Below are positions 1-7,731 of a stretch of DNA of 64,000 nucleotides, in pieces. Origin of the DNA: UBA6522 sp963664945 (GTDB lineage Bacteria; Pseudomonadota; Gammaproteobacteria; Steroidobacterales; Rariloculaceae); NCBI GenBank assembly GCA_963664945.1, contig OY761822.1, forward strand, positions 4,650,001 to 4,714,000, written 5' to 3'. Both the position numbers and the translations under genes were made by a program. Under the pieces are notes generated by a model. That model was not told the DNA's origin and did not search any database. It saw only the letters and a list, made by a program, of their open reading frames with translations. Every line of letters starts with the position of its first letter. Position 1 is the stretch's first letter.

Positions 1-424
1 CCTTGAGATAAGGCGTATGGGAACCATCGTCGTCGAATAGCGCTTCGCCCTCGAATTCCTGTACGCGAGGACTGTCCATATCGATCGTAATGACCGCATT
101 TTCCGGTTTCGCGTCCGTGCCGTCATCGGGGAATCCGACCATGAATGGTTGCCGGCTCACGTGGACCGGCACATAGGATGCATCCCAGCGATCGCCATCG
201 AGAAACAGGTTTTCGCCCGGCTCGAAGCCAAGCAGGGCATAAGGTCGAAGCCGGTCGGACTCGCCGGAGTTCATAAGGCATATCGGATAGTTGACGGCCA
301 GTTTGAGGAGTTCGCCGACAACCACTGGAACGAAGGGAATGTTCTCTCCGTATTTCGCGCCACGCTCTGTCATCACGCGCAGATTCCTGTGTTTGTCGCT
401 TTGCAGTATTTCAATATTGGCCAC
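1..424 (-). CDS. SapC family protein (3' end beyond window)
   Basis: GTG start at 424 with an AGGAG ribosome-binding site seven bases upstream; the frame stays open to the window edge (141 codons seen). The N-terminus reads MANIEILQSDKHRNLRV, followed by PFVPVVVGE, YALLGFEPGENLFLDG and VPVHVSRQPFMVGF, which are SapC-family (PF07277) landmarks. The family is named after the Campylobacter S-layer protein, but in marine proteobacteria it sits beside TonB receptors in carbohydrate loci, where its role is unknown. It is divergent from the dehydrogenase genes at 1119, with a GntR-type palindrome between them. Recognised from motifs; function not established. Confidence 0.85.
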   Translation of the reverse strand, partial: MANIEILQSDKHRNLRVMTERGAKYGENIPFVPVVVGELLKLAVNYPICLMNSGESDRLRPYALLGFEPGENLFLDGDRWDASYVPVHVSRQPFMVGFPDDGTDAKPENAVITIDMDSPRVQEFEGEALFDDDGSHTPYLK

Positions 425-739
425 GATTGGCTCCTGTGTTCTTCATTGCTGTGTGCGCATCGAGAGTACAGAAAACGGCTCGGAGGTACTACTTGATCGA
501 CCGCAAGATGCGAGGCAGGCCGCGCAAGTCCAGAACAGCCTCTTTCGCCCAATGTCCTCCATCTGACGGTCTGGCTTTCTTACGGAAATTCACTTAAAAT
601 CAGCGGTTTGTCAACAATTGTATGTTAACAATCGAGCGAGCGAAAGTTTAGCCTCCATGCGCAATTGCCCTGGTTTTCCGTCCTGCGGAACCGGCCGAAA
701 TGGCCCTGAAGAATATAGGCACGTGTGGGGTGTCGATAA
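425..739. other. Intergenic region between SapC and the dehydrogenase operon
   Basis: No convincing gene is present in these 315 bases. The stretch holds the SapC promoter side and two copies of the TTGTYAACAA palindrome at 607-632. The region ahead of the GH50 remnant shows no similarity I can see to the missing front of that enzyme. Confidence 0.6.
607..632. promoter_or_regulatory. Type 1 palindromic operator, double copy
   Basis: TTTGTCAACAATT (607-619) is followed by TGTTAACAAT (623-632). The same core occurs upstream of the GntR gene at 3049 and before four other transcription units here. It fits the FadR-subfamily pattern of GntR sites (GT and AC half-sites flanking a short spacer). 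The proposed ligand is the 3049 regulator, by inference. Confidence 0.6.
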
Positions 740-1102
740 TTGCAGGCTGGACTGGAAAAACCTGATTGCCAGAGCGACCGCGATGAGGACAGGCACGTGA
801 CGAATTCGATTTACAGCGCAGATCCACCCGGAATCATCTCCGCGGCCAATCAAGCGGAGCGCGCGAAACGGTATACTGAGTACATGCACAGCGTCATCGA
901 CAATCCGTGGTTTATCGGCGCCCACTGGCGCCAATACACCGACTCGCCGGCGTCCGGGCGTGCCTGGGACGGGGAGAACTACAACGTCGGCTTCGTGTCG
1001 ACCACGGATACGCCGTATCGGGAAATGGTGGACGCTGCGTTGGCGCTGAACAGCGGACTGTACGAGCGCCGATTCGGCAGCGACAGCGCGCAGGCCCAGT
1101 GA
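740..1102 (+). pseudogene. GH50 beta-agarase C-terminal remnant
   Basis: The last ~85 codons match the C-terminus of the GH50 enzyme at 7732-9150: AERAKRYTEYMHSV pairs with DRAAMYKAYLESV, and GRAWDGENYNVGFVSTTD with GRAFDGENFNVGFVAVTD. The rest of the ~780-residue enzyme, including its catalytic acids, is absent and unrelated sequence precedes the match. The stop lies 16 bases before the GTG of the zinc dehydrogenase gene. It is read as a 5'-truncated copy left after recombination or deletion and is unlikely to be active. Confidence 0.75.
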
Positions 1103-1118
1103 ATCGGACCGACTCACC

Positions 1119-2147
1119 GTGACCGCTGTTCAGTATGCAGGCAACAGGTCCTTCCGGGTCGTCTCGGGAGCTGCCGTGGCACCCGCCGGCGACGAAGTGC
1201 GGCTGGACGTGGGATTCGTCGGCATTTGCGGCACGGATCTGCACATCTACCACGGCGACATGGACCGGCGGGTCGGCCCACCCCAGGTCATCGGTCACGA
1301 AATGGCGGGCGTCATCGCCGAGGTCGGCGGCGACGTCGAGGGGTTCGCTCCGGGCGACCGGGTGGTCGTTCGACCGCTCGACTACTGCGGCGCATGCCCG
1401 GCCTGCGATGCCGGCCACAGCCACATCTGCCACAACCTGAACTTCATGGGAATCGACTCCCCCGGGGCCATGCAGCGTTCCTGGACCGTAAGGGCGCGAA
1501 CGCTCCACCGGCTGCCGGATAGCGTCAGTCTGAAACAGGGCGCCATGATCGAACCGTTGGCGGTTGCCTGTCACGATGTCGCGCGATCGGGGCTGTCGCC
1601 GGGCGAGAAGGCGGTCGTTCTCGGAGGCGGGCCCATCGGGCAACTCATCGCGCAGGTCGCAAAGGGGGTCGGGGCCGACGTCACGATCTCGGAGATCAGT
1701 GAGATACGTCGTGAATTCGCTCGCAAAGTCGGTGTTCGGACGATCGACCCCATCGCGGACGACGTTCAAGAAACTGTTGCGGACTGGACCGGCGGCAAGG
1801 GCGCCGACGTCGTTTTCGAAGTGGCCGGAGCGCCTGCGGCGGTCGCGACCATGACCGAAATAGCCGCAGTCAGGGGCCGGATCTGCATCGTCGCGATCCA
1901 CGGAAGTGCGCCCAAGGTCAACCTCTTCCACTTCTTCTGGAAAGAACTGGAAATGGTCGGCGCCCGCGTCTACGAGGCGGCAGACTTCGACAACGCAATC
2001 GCGCTCGTCGCCGAGGGCAGGATCGATGTGGACCCGTTCATCACGTCCATCGACGCATTGCCGGACGCGGCCAATGCGTTTACCAGCATGGACGGAAATC
2101 CCGCCGGCATGAAAGCGCTGATCGAGTGCGCTTCTACGGCGCTATAG
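1119..2147 (+). CDS. Zinc-dependent alcohol/sugar-acid dehydrogenase (MDR)
   Basis: A 342-residue medium-chain dehydrogenase, GTG start. Catalytic zinc ligands are Cys37 (GICGTD) and His60-Glu61 (GHE); the structural-zinc cysteines are 90, 93, 96 and 104. The Rossmann glycine motif VLGGGPIG is near 168-175. It resembles the threonine/sorbitol/idonate dehydrogenase group. It lies directly before a KduD-like gene. In the anhydrogalactose route described for Postechiella marina, a dehydrogenase oxidises 2-keto-3-deoxy-L-galactonate to a diketo acid that a KduD-type enzyme reduces to 2-keto-3-deoxygluconate; this pair fits that pattern. The substrate is inferred from context only. Confidence 0.85.
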   Translation: MTAVQYAGNRSFRVVSGAAVAPAGDEVRLDVGFVGICGTDLHIYHGDMDRRVGPPQVIGHEMAGVIAEVGGDVEGFAPGDRVVVRPLDYCGACPACDAGHSHICHNLNFMGIDSPGAMQRSWTVRARTLHRLPDSVSLKQGAMIEPLAVACHDVARSGLSPGEKAVVLGGGPIGQLIAQVAKGVGADVTISEISEIRREFARKVGVRTIDPIADDVQETVADWTGGKGADVVFEVAGAPAAVATMTEIAAVRGRICIVAIHGSAPKVNLFHFFWKELEMVGARVYEAADFDNAIALVAEGRIDVDPFITSIDALPDAANAFTSMDGNPAGMKALIECASTAL

Positions 2148-2159
2148 ACGGAAACCGCC

Positions 2160-2924
2160 ATTAACAACCTGTTCAACCTCAGCAACAAGACGGCCCTGGT
2201 GACCGGCTGCAGGCGCGGCATCGGCCGGGCCATCGCTGTCGCCCTGGCCGAGGCGGGCGCCGATATCGTCGGTGTCTCGGCATCGATGGAGAAGTCGGGT
2301 TCCGAAGTGGAAACCGCGGTTCGCGGCACCGGGCGGGCGTTTACGCCGTACCGGTGCGACTTCGCCGACCGTCGTCTGCTCTATCGGTTCATCGGCAAGA
2401 TAAGGGAGCACCACGGCACCGTCGATATCCTGGTCAACAACGCCGGAATCATCCTGCGCACCCCGGCCGCGGAACACAGCGACGAGTACTGGGACCGGGT
2501 GATGGAGGTCAACCTCAGCGCACAGTTCGTTCTCAGCCGTGAACTGGGGCGCGACATGATCGAAGCCGGTTCCGGCAAGATCATTTTCACCGCGTCGCTG
2601 CTGACTTTTCAGGGCGGCATCACGGTTCCAGGGTACGCCGCGAGCAAGGGCGGCCTTCAGCAGCTCATCATGGCATTGGCGAACGAGTGGGCCTCAAGGG
2701 GCATCAACGTCAATGGCATCGCACCCGGCTATATCGAAACGGACAATACCGAAGCGCTGCGCAACGACCCGGAGAGATACAAGGCGATCCTGGAGAGAAT
2801 CCCACAGGGACGATGGGGGGTCCCCGACGACTTCAAGGGTCCCGCCGTGTTTCTGGCGTCAAGGGCGTCGGACTATGTCAACGGCGCCATCCTGATCGTG
2901 GACGGGGGATGGATGGGCCGCTGA
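2160..2924 (+). CDS. kduD: KduD-like 2-dehydro-3-deoxy-D-gluconate 5-dehydrogenase (SDR)
   Basis: Short-chain dehydrogenase of ~254 residues with the TGCRRGIG nucleotide motif, NNAG, catalytic Ser, Tyr and Lys (YAASKG) and the C-terminal DYVNGAILIVDGGW that marks KduD. The KduD-like N-terminus (NNLFNLSNKTALVTG) starts upstream of the first GTG (2199), which would delete the first beta strand. The best start is therefore ATT at 2160, a rare initiator. No ATG, GTG or TTG lies between it and the upstream stop at 2145, and that TAG of the preceding dehydrogenase is in the same frame. Predicted to interconvert 2-keto-3-deoxygluconate and its 5-keto form in the cytoplasm. Confidence 0.85.
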   Translation: MNNLFNLSNKTALVTGCRRGIGRAIAVALAEAGADIVGVSASMEKSGSEVETAVRGTGRAFTPYRCDFADRRLLYRFIGKIREHHGTVDILVNNAGIILRTPAAEHSDEYWDRVMEVNLSAQFVLSRELGRDMIEAGSGKIIFTASLLTFQGGITVPGYAASKGGLQQLIMALANEWASRGINVNGIAPGYIETDNTEALRNDPERYKAILERIPQGRWGVPDDFKGPAVFLASRASDYVNGAILIVDGGWMGR

Positions 2925-2982
2925 AGTCGCGCCGCAGCGACTCAAACGGCGGTGTCTATTGCGGCCCGGTGCCGACGGCGAA

Positions 2983-3036
2983 CTTCCAACGCCATCGGGT
3001 CTTCCAACGCCGTCGGGTCTTCCAACGCCGTCGGGT
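2983..3036. repeat. Three tandem 18-bp repeats
   Basis: Three head-to-tail copies of CTTCCAACGCCGTCGGGT at 2983, 3001 and 3019; the first has one A for G change. They lie between the converging KduD-like and GntR genes, with no gene across them. Probably replication slippage. Confidence 0.9.
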
Positions 3037-3048
3037 CTGGCGATCAGG

Positions 3049-3657
3049 CTAACGGATATTTTCCCTCAGAGCCGCAACGGCTTCCCGGGTCTGCCCCTTC
3101 CGCAACGCATCGATAATCGCCCGGTGTTCCGCAACCCCGGCGATAGGGGTATCGATGCGCTTGTAATTCATGCGCATGCGCAGCACGACCACATACCACA
3201 GGTTGACCAGTTCTTCGCCGCCCGCCTTTTCGACCAGGTACTTGTGAAAATCGATATCGGCCTTGGTAACGTCCGTGTAGTCTTCCTTTTCGAATGATTC
3301 CTTGAACCGGTTCAACATGCCTTCCAGCGCCTCGAAGTCATCCTCCGTCAACTTGCCCTTGAGTTGCCGCGCCGCGTGAAACTCGATCCTGCGCCGTATA
3401 TCGATCATGAGTTGCTGCATGGACGGATCCAGCGTCTTGTTGACCGAGGCGCCCACGTTGGTTTTCCTGACGAGCAAACCTTCCTTGGTCAGTTGCAGCA
3501 ATACGTCCCGTATCGGACCGCGGGAAACGCCAAACCGGGCCGCCAGGTGCTGTTCATTCAGTTTCGTGTCCGGCGCGAGGTCCCCCGAAATGATGTCGGA
3601 ACGGAGCTTCTCCGCAATCTGCTCCCTGATGGGAACTATCTTGTCACTCGCTCTCAT
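3049..3657 (-). CDS. GntR-family transcriptional regulator, FadR/FCD type (regulator 1)
   Basis: A 202-residue protein with an N-terminal winged helix (LRSDIISGDLAPDTKLNEQ then LAARFGVSRGPIRDVLLQL) and an all-helical FCD-like C-terminal domain containing ADIDFHKYLVEKAGG, EHRAIIDALRKG and VAALRENI. FCD proteins bind small acids and usually repress sugar-acid genes. A TGTTAACAAT palindrome lies 47 bases upstream of the start and recurs at 607, 5166, 14275 and 23201, which suggests autoregulation and a local regulon. The ligand may be a 2-keto-3-deoxy sugar acid (inference). Confidence 0.9.
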   Translation of the reverse strand: MRASDKIVPIREQIAEKLRSDIISGDLAPDTKLNEQHLAARFGVSRGPIRDVLLQLTKEGLLVRKTNVGASVNKTLDPSMQQLMIDIRRRIEFHAARQLKGKLTEDDFEALEGMLNRFKESFEKEDYTDVTKADIDFHKYLVEKAGGEELVNLWYVVVLRMRMNYKRIDTPIAGVAEHRAIIDALRKGQTREAVAALRENIR

Positions 3658-3703
3658 AAGCCATTCGCAAACTCAAGCCTTCAAGCCGTAAAGACTAAAA
3701 TAG

Positions 3704-3716
3704 CTGTTAACAATTT
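3704..3716. promoter_or_regulatory. Type 1 operator upstream of GntR regulator 1
   Basis: CTGTTAACAATTT sits between the regulator start (3657) and the 3' end of the GH16 gene, so it most plausibly serves the regulator's own promoter. It shares the GTYAACAAT core with the other type 1 sites. Confidence 0.55.
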
Positions 3717-3754
3717 ACAATGATTCCCGCTGCTTGACAGGGTGAGACGGATCG

Positions 3755-5074
3755 TCAAATGGCGCGCATCCGCTTGTAGTAGCGGACGTAATCGACCTTC
3801 ATGCTGGTGCCGTCGATGGCGTCGGTCACCGGTCCTGCGATATCCGCATTCAGAATGGCCATGCTCAGGAGGATGTTCACGTCGCTGAAGCAGACGTCGT
3901 TTCGCAGCGTGTGGAAAAGCTCGCCGTCCAGATACCACTTGAAGTAGTCTTCGCTCCACTCAAGCCCGAACGTGTGGTACTCCGCTGCGAAGTTGGCGAC
4001 AGCGGATCCGTCGTATGCGGCAAGCCGGACCCACTGCTGCCCATCGAAGTACTCCAGCGTGTAGTCAGCGATCAGGTTGCGATGGACACCGCCTTCCTGA
4101 GGCCAGCCATTCATGAACTGGATTGCGCCGATTGTCCTGGGTTCGCGCCACTCGACCTGCAGCCACTTCGGGCCGTGTTTGGACGAAATCCAGCGGGTAT
4201 CGAGACGCCCGTCAACCGCGAACTCTTCTCTGGACGGCAGACGGTCGAAGATTCCAACGGTTGAAAATACCGCGTCCTCGGCCCTTGCGAGGTTGGTGAT
4301 GCCGCTAGCCGCGAGATCTGCATCCGCACTCGGATAACCCGATTCCGAAGGGGCAAGGACGCGAAATTCCCGCAGATGAATCGATGCGGGATTGTTCGAC
4401 GTCAGGCGCACTCTGGAGGCGGTAACGGGCGCATCCGGGACAATGGTGTGATCCGGCTCTCCGAACGGCGTGTGATGAAGCTGATTGTCACCATGAGTTT
4501 CTCGCCCATCGGGCGTGATCCATGTGTCCGTCCAGTTGTGAACGTTCGTGTTGACGATATTGGGATAGTGCCCCTCGTTGACGTCGATTTCGCAGGCTTT
4601 CTGGCCTTCCGCAATACCATTGATTGGCCAGAACCAGAACGAGTTGTTGGTGCCGTACGCCCCCGCGTACCGGTAGCGAGCCTCGTAGTAGCCGTATCCA
4701 AACGCCTCTCTGGTCCAGACGCTGGCTGAAGACCAGACATGCGGATCGTCTTCATTCTTCTCGTTGCGAAGCTCCAGTACGCCATCGACGACAACCGCAT
4801 TCCTGCGCCAGCGTCGTCCCACTACCCAGTCGCTCTCGAACTCCCCCTGCCGGGAAATCCAGTTCTCGTCGAGCCGCGCATCGACATAGTCGAATTCGTC
4901 CGACCAGGCCAACTCCCACTCCGACAGGTCGAGTCCTGCGAAGCGATACGCTTGCGGGTTGTCGCGCGGGTCTGTGTCTTGCGCATCGATCGCCGCGCAG
5001 AACATCAGCAAGGTCACCGTTAACGCGCTTTCAATCGCCGTGCGCACCCGGCGGGACAAGATTTCAGGAATCAT
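3755..5074 (-). CDS. Secreted GH16-like galactanase with an F5/8 type C domain nested in the catalytic domain
   Basis: Start chosen at 5074: a GGGGGTG ribosome-binding site precedes a typical signal peptide ending near AAIDA-QD. The 439-residue protein carries the GH16 motif EIDVNE at residues 162-167 (nucleophile, assisting Asp, acid/base). Between this motif and the late GH16 strands (YHTFGLEWSEDYFKWYLDGE, ~366-385) lies a ~150-residue insert with discoidin-type features (VDGRLDTRW, KWLQVEWREPRTIGAIQF, YTLEYFDGQQWV). It appears to be an endo-acting enzyme exported to the periplasm or surface. Its exact substrate (agarose, porphyran or carrageenan) cannot be told by eye. Confidence 0.8.
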   Translation of the reverse strand: MIPEILSRRVRTAIESALTVTLLMFCAAIDAQDTDPRDNPQAYRFAGLDLSEWELAWSDEFDYVDARLDENWISRQGEFESDWVVGRRWRRNAVVVDGVLELRNEKNEDDPHVWSSASVWTREAFGYGYYEARYRYAGAYGTNNSFWFWPINGIAEGQKACEIDVNEGHYPNIVNTNVHNWTDTWITPDGRETHGDNQLHHTPFGEPDHTIVPDAPVTASRVRLTSNNPASIHLREFRVLAPSESGYPSADADLAASGITNLARAEDAVFSTVGIFDRLPSREEFAVDGRLDTRWISSKHGPKWLQVEWREPRTIGAIQFMNGWPQEGGVHRNLIADYTLEYFDGQQWVRLAAYDGSAVANFAAEYHTFGLEWSEDYFKWYLDGELFHTLRNDVCFSDVNILLSMAILNADIAGPVTDAIDGTSMKVDYVRYYKRMRAI

Positions 5075-5153
5075 GCGACACCCCCATCGATGATCAATGT
5101 CTGGCCGGTGATCAAATGACATTTTTCGATTCGTGCGCCAGCATGCCATACTC
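5071..5153 (-). pseudogene. SDR C-terminal remnant overlapping the GH16 start
   Basis: Reading the minus strand gives the short-chain dehydrogenase ending ITGQTLIIDGGVA followed by TGA, which overlaps the GH16 ATG as ATGA. Just upstream, GMLAHESKNVI of the same family ending continues in another frame, so a frameshift separates the two parts. Only about 25 codons remain; the rest of the dehydrogenase is not found upstream, where dgoK runs in the opposite direction. Confidence 0.55.
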
Positions 5154-5165
5154 CGCGGTCGCAGT

Positions 5166-5180
5166 AGATTGTTGACAGTG
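5166..5180. promoter_or_regulatory. Type 1 operator between GH16 and dgoK
   Basis: AGATTGTTGACAGTG lies in the short divergent gap between the GH16 gene (start 5074, minus) and dgoK (start 5186, plus). It could control both directions. One half-site matches the consensus better than the other. Confidence 0.5.
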
Positions 5181-5185
5181 CTTTA

Positions 5186-6166
5186 ATGCAAGGTCAAAGC
5201 GACGAAGTCCCAAGCGTGCCATGGCGGCGTAACACGCCGCCCCGCTGTCCGGATTCCCAAACTGCCCTGATCGCTGTCGACTGGGGTACGACGCGGTTTC
5301 GACTCGCTGCGCTGAATGGCGACGGTGAGGCGGCGTCCACGCTGACTACAACGGCCGGGATCGGAAGCGTCTCCGGCCGCGACTTCGAGGCCTACCTTCT
5401 CGGTCAGATGGCGGCGCTGGATGTCCACCCGGGAGATTGCGAGGTGCTTCTATGCGGCATGATCGGGTCCAACATCGGCTGGACGGATACCGGATACATC
5501 GAGTGTCCGGCGAACCCGGCCAATGTCGTCAGCCGGCTCGTCGGGGCGCCATCGAGTCAACTGAAGGCAGCGATCGTACCCGGACTCAAATGCACGTCGC
5601 CACTCGGCGAACCCGACGTGATGCGCGGCGAGGAAACGCAGCTCCTGGGGTGGTTGTCGGATGCCGCAGAAGATCAGCGCAGCGGCACCCTGCTCTGCCT
5701 TCCCGGAACCCATACGAAGTGGGTGCAGATCAAAGAAAGTGTCGTCACACACTTCAATACGAGCCTTACGGGAGAACTGTTCGCCCACCTCTGTTCTCAC
5801 AGCATACTCGTTCGCGGCGAACAGCACGCAAATGACAATGTCTTTGCCGAGGGACTGGAACGTGGCTTTCGAACACCCGCAATTTCCCAAACCCTGTTCA
5901 GCGCGCGCAGCCGCGTCCTGCTCAAGACAATGCCAGAGACGGCCGCTCGGGACTATCTGTCGGGTCTGCTGATCGGCGCCGATGTCAAGTCGGCCGTTGA
6001 ACTCTGGAAACCGTCTGCCGCAGTCGTGATCGGGGACGAAACGATCGCGGGCTTGTACGCGACTGCCTTGCGTGGGTTGTCGGTCAAAGCCGCCGTCGTG
6101 GACGGAACGCGAATGGCTGTCCGAGGGCTTTGGGAAATCCATACCAGGATCGGCACCGCACCGTGA
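5186..6166 (+). CDS. dgoK: 2-dehydro-3-deoxygalactonokinase
   Basis: A 326-residue sugar-acid kinase of the DgoK family. Landmarks are the phosphate-binding IAVDWGTTRFRLA (28-40), GMIGSNIGW, CLPGTHTKWV, FNTSLTGELF and the late GDETIAGLY and VVDGTRMAVRGL segments. DgoK phosphorylates 2-keto-3-deoxygalactonate to KDPGal in the De Ley-Doudoroff pathway and in L-anhydrogalactose catabolism. The matching KDPGal aldolase is not in the window. It is divergent from a GH16 gene across a type 1 operator, and the first ~25 residues before the conserved core are longer than usual, so a later start is possible. Confidence 0.92.
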   Translation: MQGQSDEVPSVPWRRNTPPRCPDSQTALIAVDWGTTRFRLAALNGDGEAASTLTTTAGIGSVSGRDFEAYLLGQMAALDVHPGDCEVLLCGMIGSNIGWTDTGYIECPANPANVVSRLVGAPSSQLKAAIVPGLKCTSPLGEPDVMRGEETQLLGWLSDAAEDQRSGTLLCLPGTHTKWVQIKESVVTHFNTSLTGELFAHLCSHSILVRGEQHANDNVFAEGLERGFRTPAISQTLFSARSRVLLKTMPETAARDYLSGLLIGADVKSAVELWKPSAAVVIGDETIAGLYATALRGLSVKAAVVDGTRMAVRGLWEIHTRIGTAP

Positions 6167-6297
6167 TCAATTCAGCGCTTTCGCCATCGACATGCCGGCG
6201 GAGGTGATGAATAGCCGCTTCTAGCCCGCCGACAGATTACAACTGGATGCCAGCTCACCGATTCGAATTCTCGCCAGATCGGCTTCCGCATTGCCCC

Positions 6298-7629
6298 CTA
6301 CCCCCGCATGTCTGTCAATCGCCGTTCCGCAGCGATGCTGCCGGCCAGATCGATGCGCTTGATCTCGCCGACCAGGAACAGGAACGAGTAAGCGCCGACG
6401 ACTGCCAGCGCGGCGATGAAGACCAGCGCCGGCGCGAAATCGCCATCGTTGACCAGGTAGCCGATCACGATGGGGACCACGACCGCCGACAGACTGCTCA
6501 CGAAGTTGAAACAGCCGCCCACCAGGCCGATCAGGCGTCTTGGAGAAAGCAATGAAACGAAGACCCAGGCAATTGACGACAACCCGTTGCCGAAGAAGGC
6601 AACCGACAGGAACGTGATCACCCAGAAAGTATCGTCGGTGTAGTTGGCGCCGACAATACACGTTGTCAGCACCATTCCGGTCACGATGGGCGCCTTGCGG
6701 GCGAACTCGTTGGAAACGCCCCTGCGCACCAGGTAGTCGGAAGTGAAGCCGGAGACCAGCACACCCAGAAACGCAGCCAGAAAGGGAACCGATGCCAGGA
6801 ATCCGGACTGAACGAAGCCGAATCCCCGGTATTCGACCAGGTACGTCGGGAACCACGTGAGAAAGAATATGAGCGTGCCGCCGAGGCAGAACTTGCCAAT
6901 GTAGATGCCCCACAGTTTCCGGTTCGAAAAGACCGCCACGAAATCGGATACGGCGAGGGCCGGAGGCGCATCGTCCCCACTCGACGCACCGCCTGGATCG
7001 CCGCCTGAGTCCGGGTCCGCGATGTGCGCCAACTCGGCCCGATTGACGCTCGGGTGCTCGTGCGGTTCCCGGTACAGGGCATACCAGACCGCCGCCCATA
7101 CGAATCCGACCAGTCCCGAGACGATGAACAGCCCGCGCCAGCCGAACCGGTTCTGGATCAGCACCAGCACCGGAATCAGCAAGGCCAGGCCGATAAACTG
7201 GCCGGACGTATACACGGCAATCGCCGAAGCCCGTTCCTGCCGCGGAAACCAGTTCGTGACGATCTTGTTGTTGCAGGGAAAGGTGGGCGCCTCGAATACG
7301 CCGATCGCCATCCGGCAGCCGATCAGGGCGCCGAAGGAACTCACCAGTCCCTGCACCAGCGTCGCCACCGACCAGGCCACCAGCAAGAACGGGTACAGTA
7401 CCCGAACCCTGACCAGGTCCACGGCGATACCGCCCGGCATCTGCAGCACCGAGTAGGTCCAGGCAAAGGCCGAGAAAATGTACCCCATCTGGACCGAGCT
7501 CAACGCGAGCTCGGCCGACATCGCCGATGCCGCGACCGAAATATTGGTGCGATCCATGTAATTGATCACGACGCTGACAAAAATCAGCGCCAGGATGTGA
7601 AATCGCTTCAAGGTCGGCCGTGAGGCCAT
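6298..7629 (-). CDS. MFS transporter, anion:cation symporter (ExuT/GudP-like) type
   Basis: A 443-residue, 12-helix permease. The N-terminus has NYMDRTNISVAA and the loop 2-3 region (GGIAVDLVRVRVLYPF); FPCNNKIVTNWFPRQERASAIAVYTSGQF is typical of the family that imports hexuronates, galactonate and related sugar acids. It lies downstream of the GH50 gene on the same strand, separated by ~100 bases holding two small hairpins (7677-7693 and 7702-7728). Likely substrate: a monosaccharide acid or short oligosaccharide released by the locus enzymes (inference). Confidence 0.88.
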   Translation of the reverse strand: MASRPTLKRFHILALIFVSVVINYMDRTNISVAASAMSAELALSSVQMGYIFSAFAWTYSVLQMPGGIAVDLVRVRVLYPFLLVAWSVATLVQGLVSSFGALIGCRMAIGVFEAPTFPCNNKIVTNWFPRQERASAIAVYTSGQFIGLALLIPVLVLIQNRFGWRGLFIVSGLVGFVWAAVWYALYREPHEHPSVNRAELAHIADPDSGGDPGGASSGDDAPPALAVSDFVAVFSNRKLWGIYIGKFCLGGTLIFFLTWFPTYLVEYRGFGFVQSGFLASVPFLAAFLGVLVSGFTSDYLVRRGVSNEFARKAPIVTGMVLTTCIVGANYTDDTFWVITFLSVAFFGNGLSSIAWVFVSLLSPRRLIGLVGGCFNFVSSLSAVVVPIVIGYLVNDGDFAPALVFIAALAVVGAYSFLFLVGEIKRIDLAGSIAAERRLTDMRG

Positions 7630-7676
7630 GGTCCCTGCCTCAAGCGTTTACGCCGCTGGGCGCAACGCCGCTACCA

Positions 7677-7728
7677 GGCCCGCGGAGCGGGCCTTCAATC
7701 ACTGATCCGAATGGTTCTGTTGGATCAG
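7677..7728. promoter_or_regulatory. Two hairpins between GH50 and the MFS gene
   Basis: GGCCCGC (7677-7683) pairs with GCGGGCC (7687-7693), and CTGATCC (7702-7708) pairs with GGATCAG (7722-7728). Neither is followed by a clear T-run on the minus strand, so they may be processing or attenuation elements rather than a strong terminator. Confidence 0.4.
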
Positions 7729-7731
7729 GCA

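Noticed and set aside
2983..3036. Possible CRISPR-like repeat
   Set aside because: Only three 18-bp units without spacers between them; this is a simple tandem repeat.
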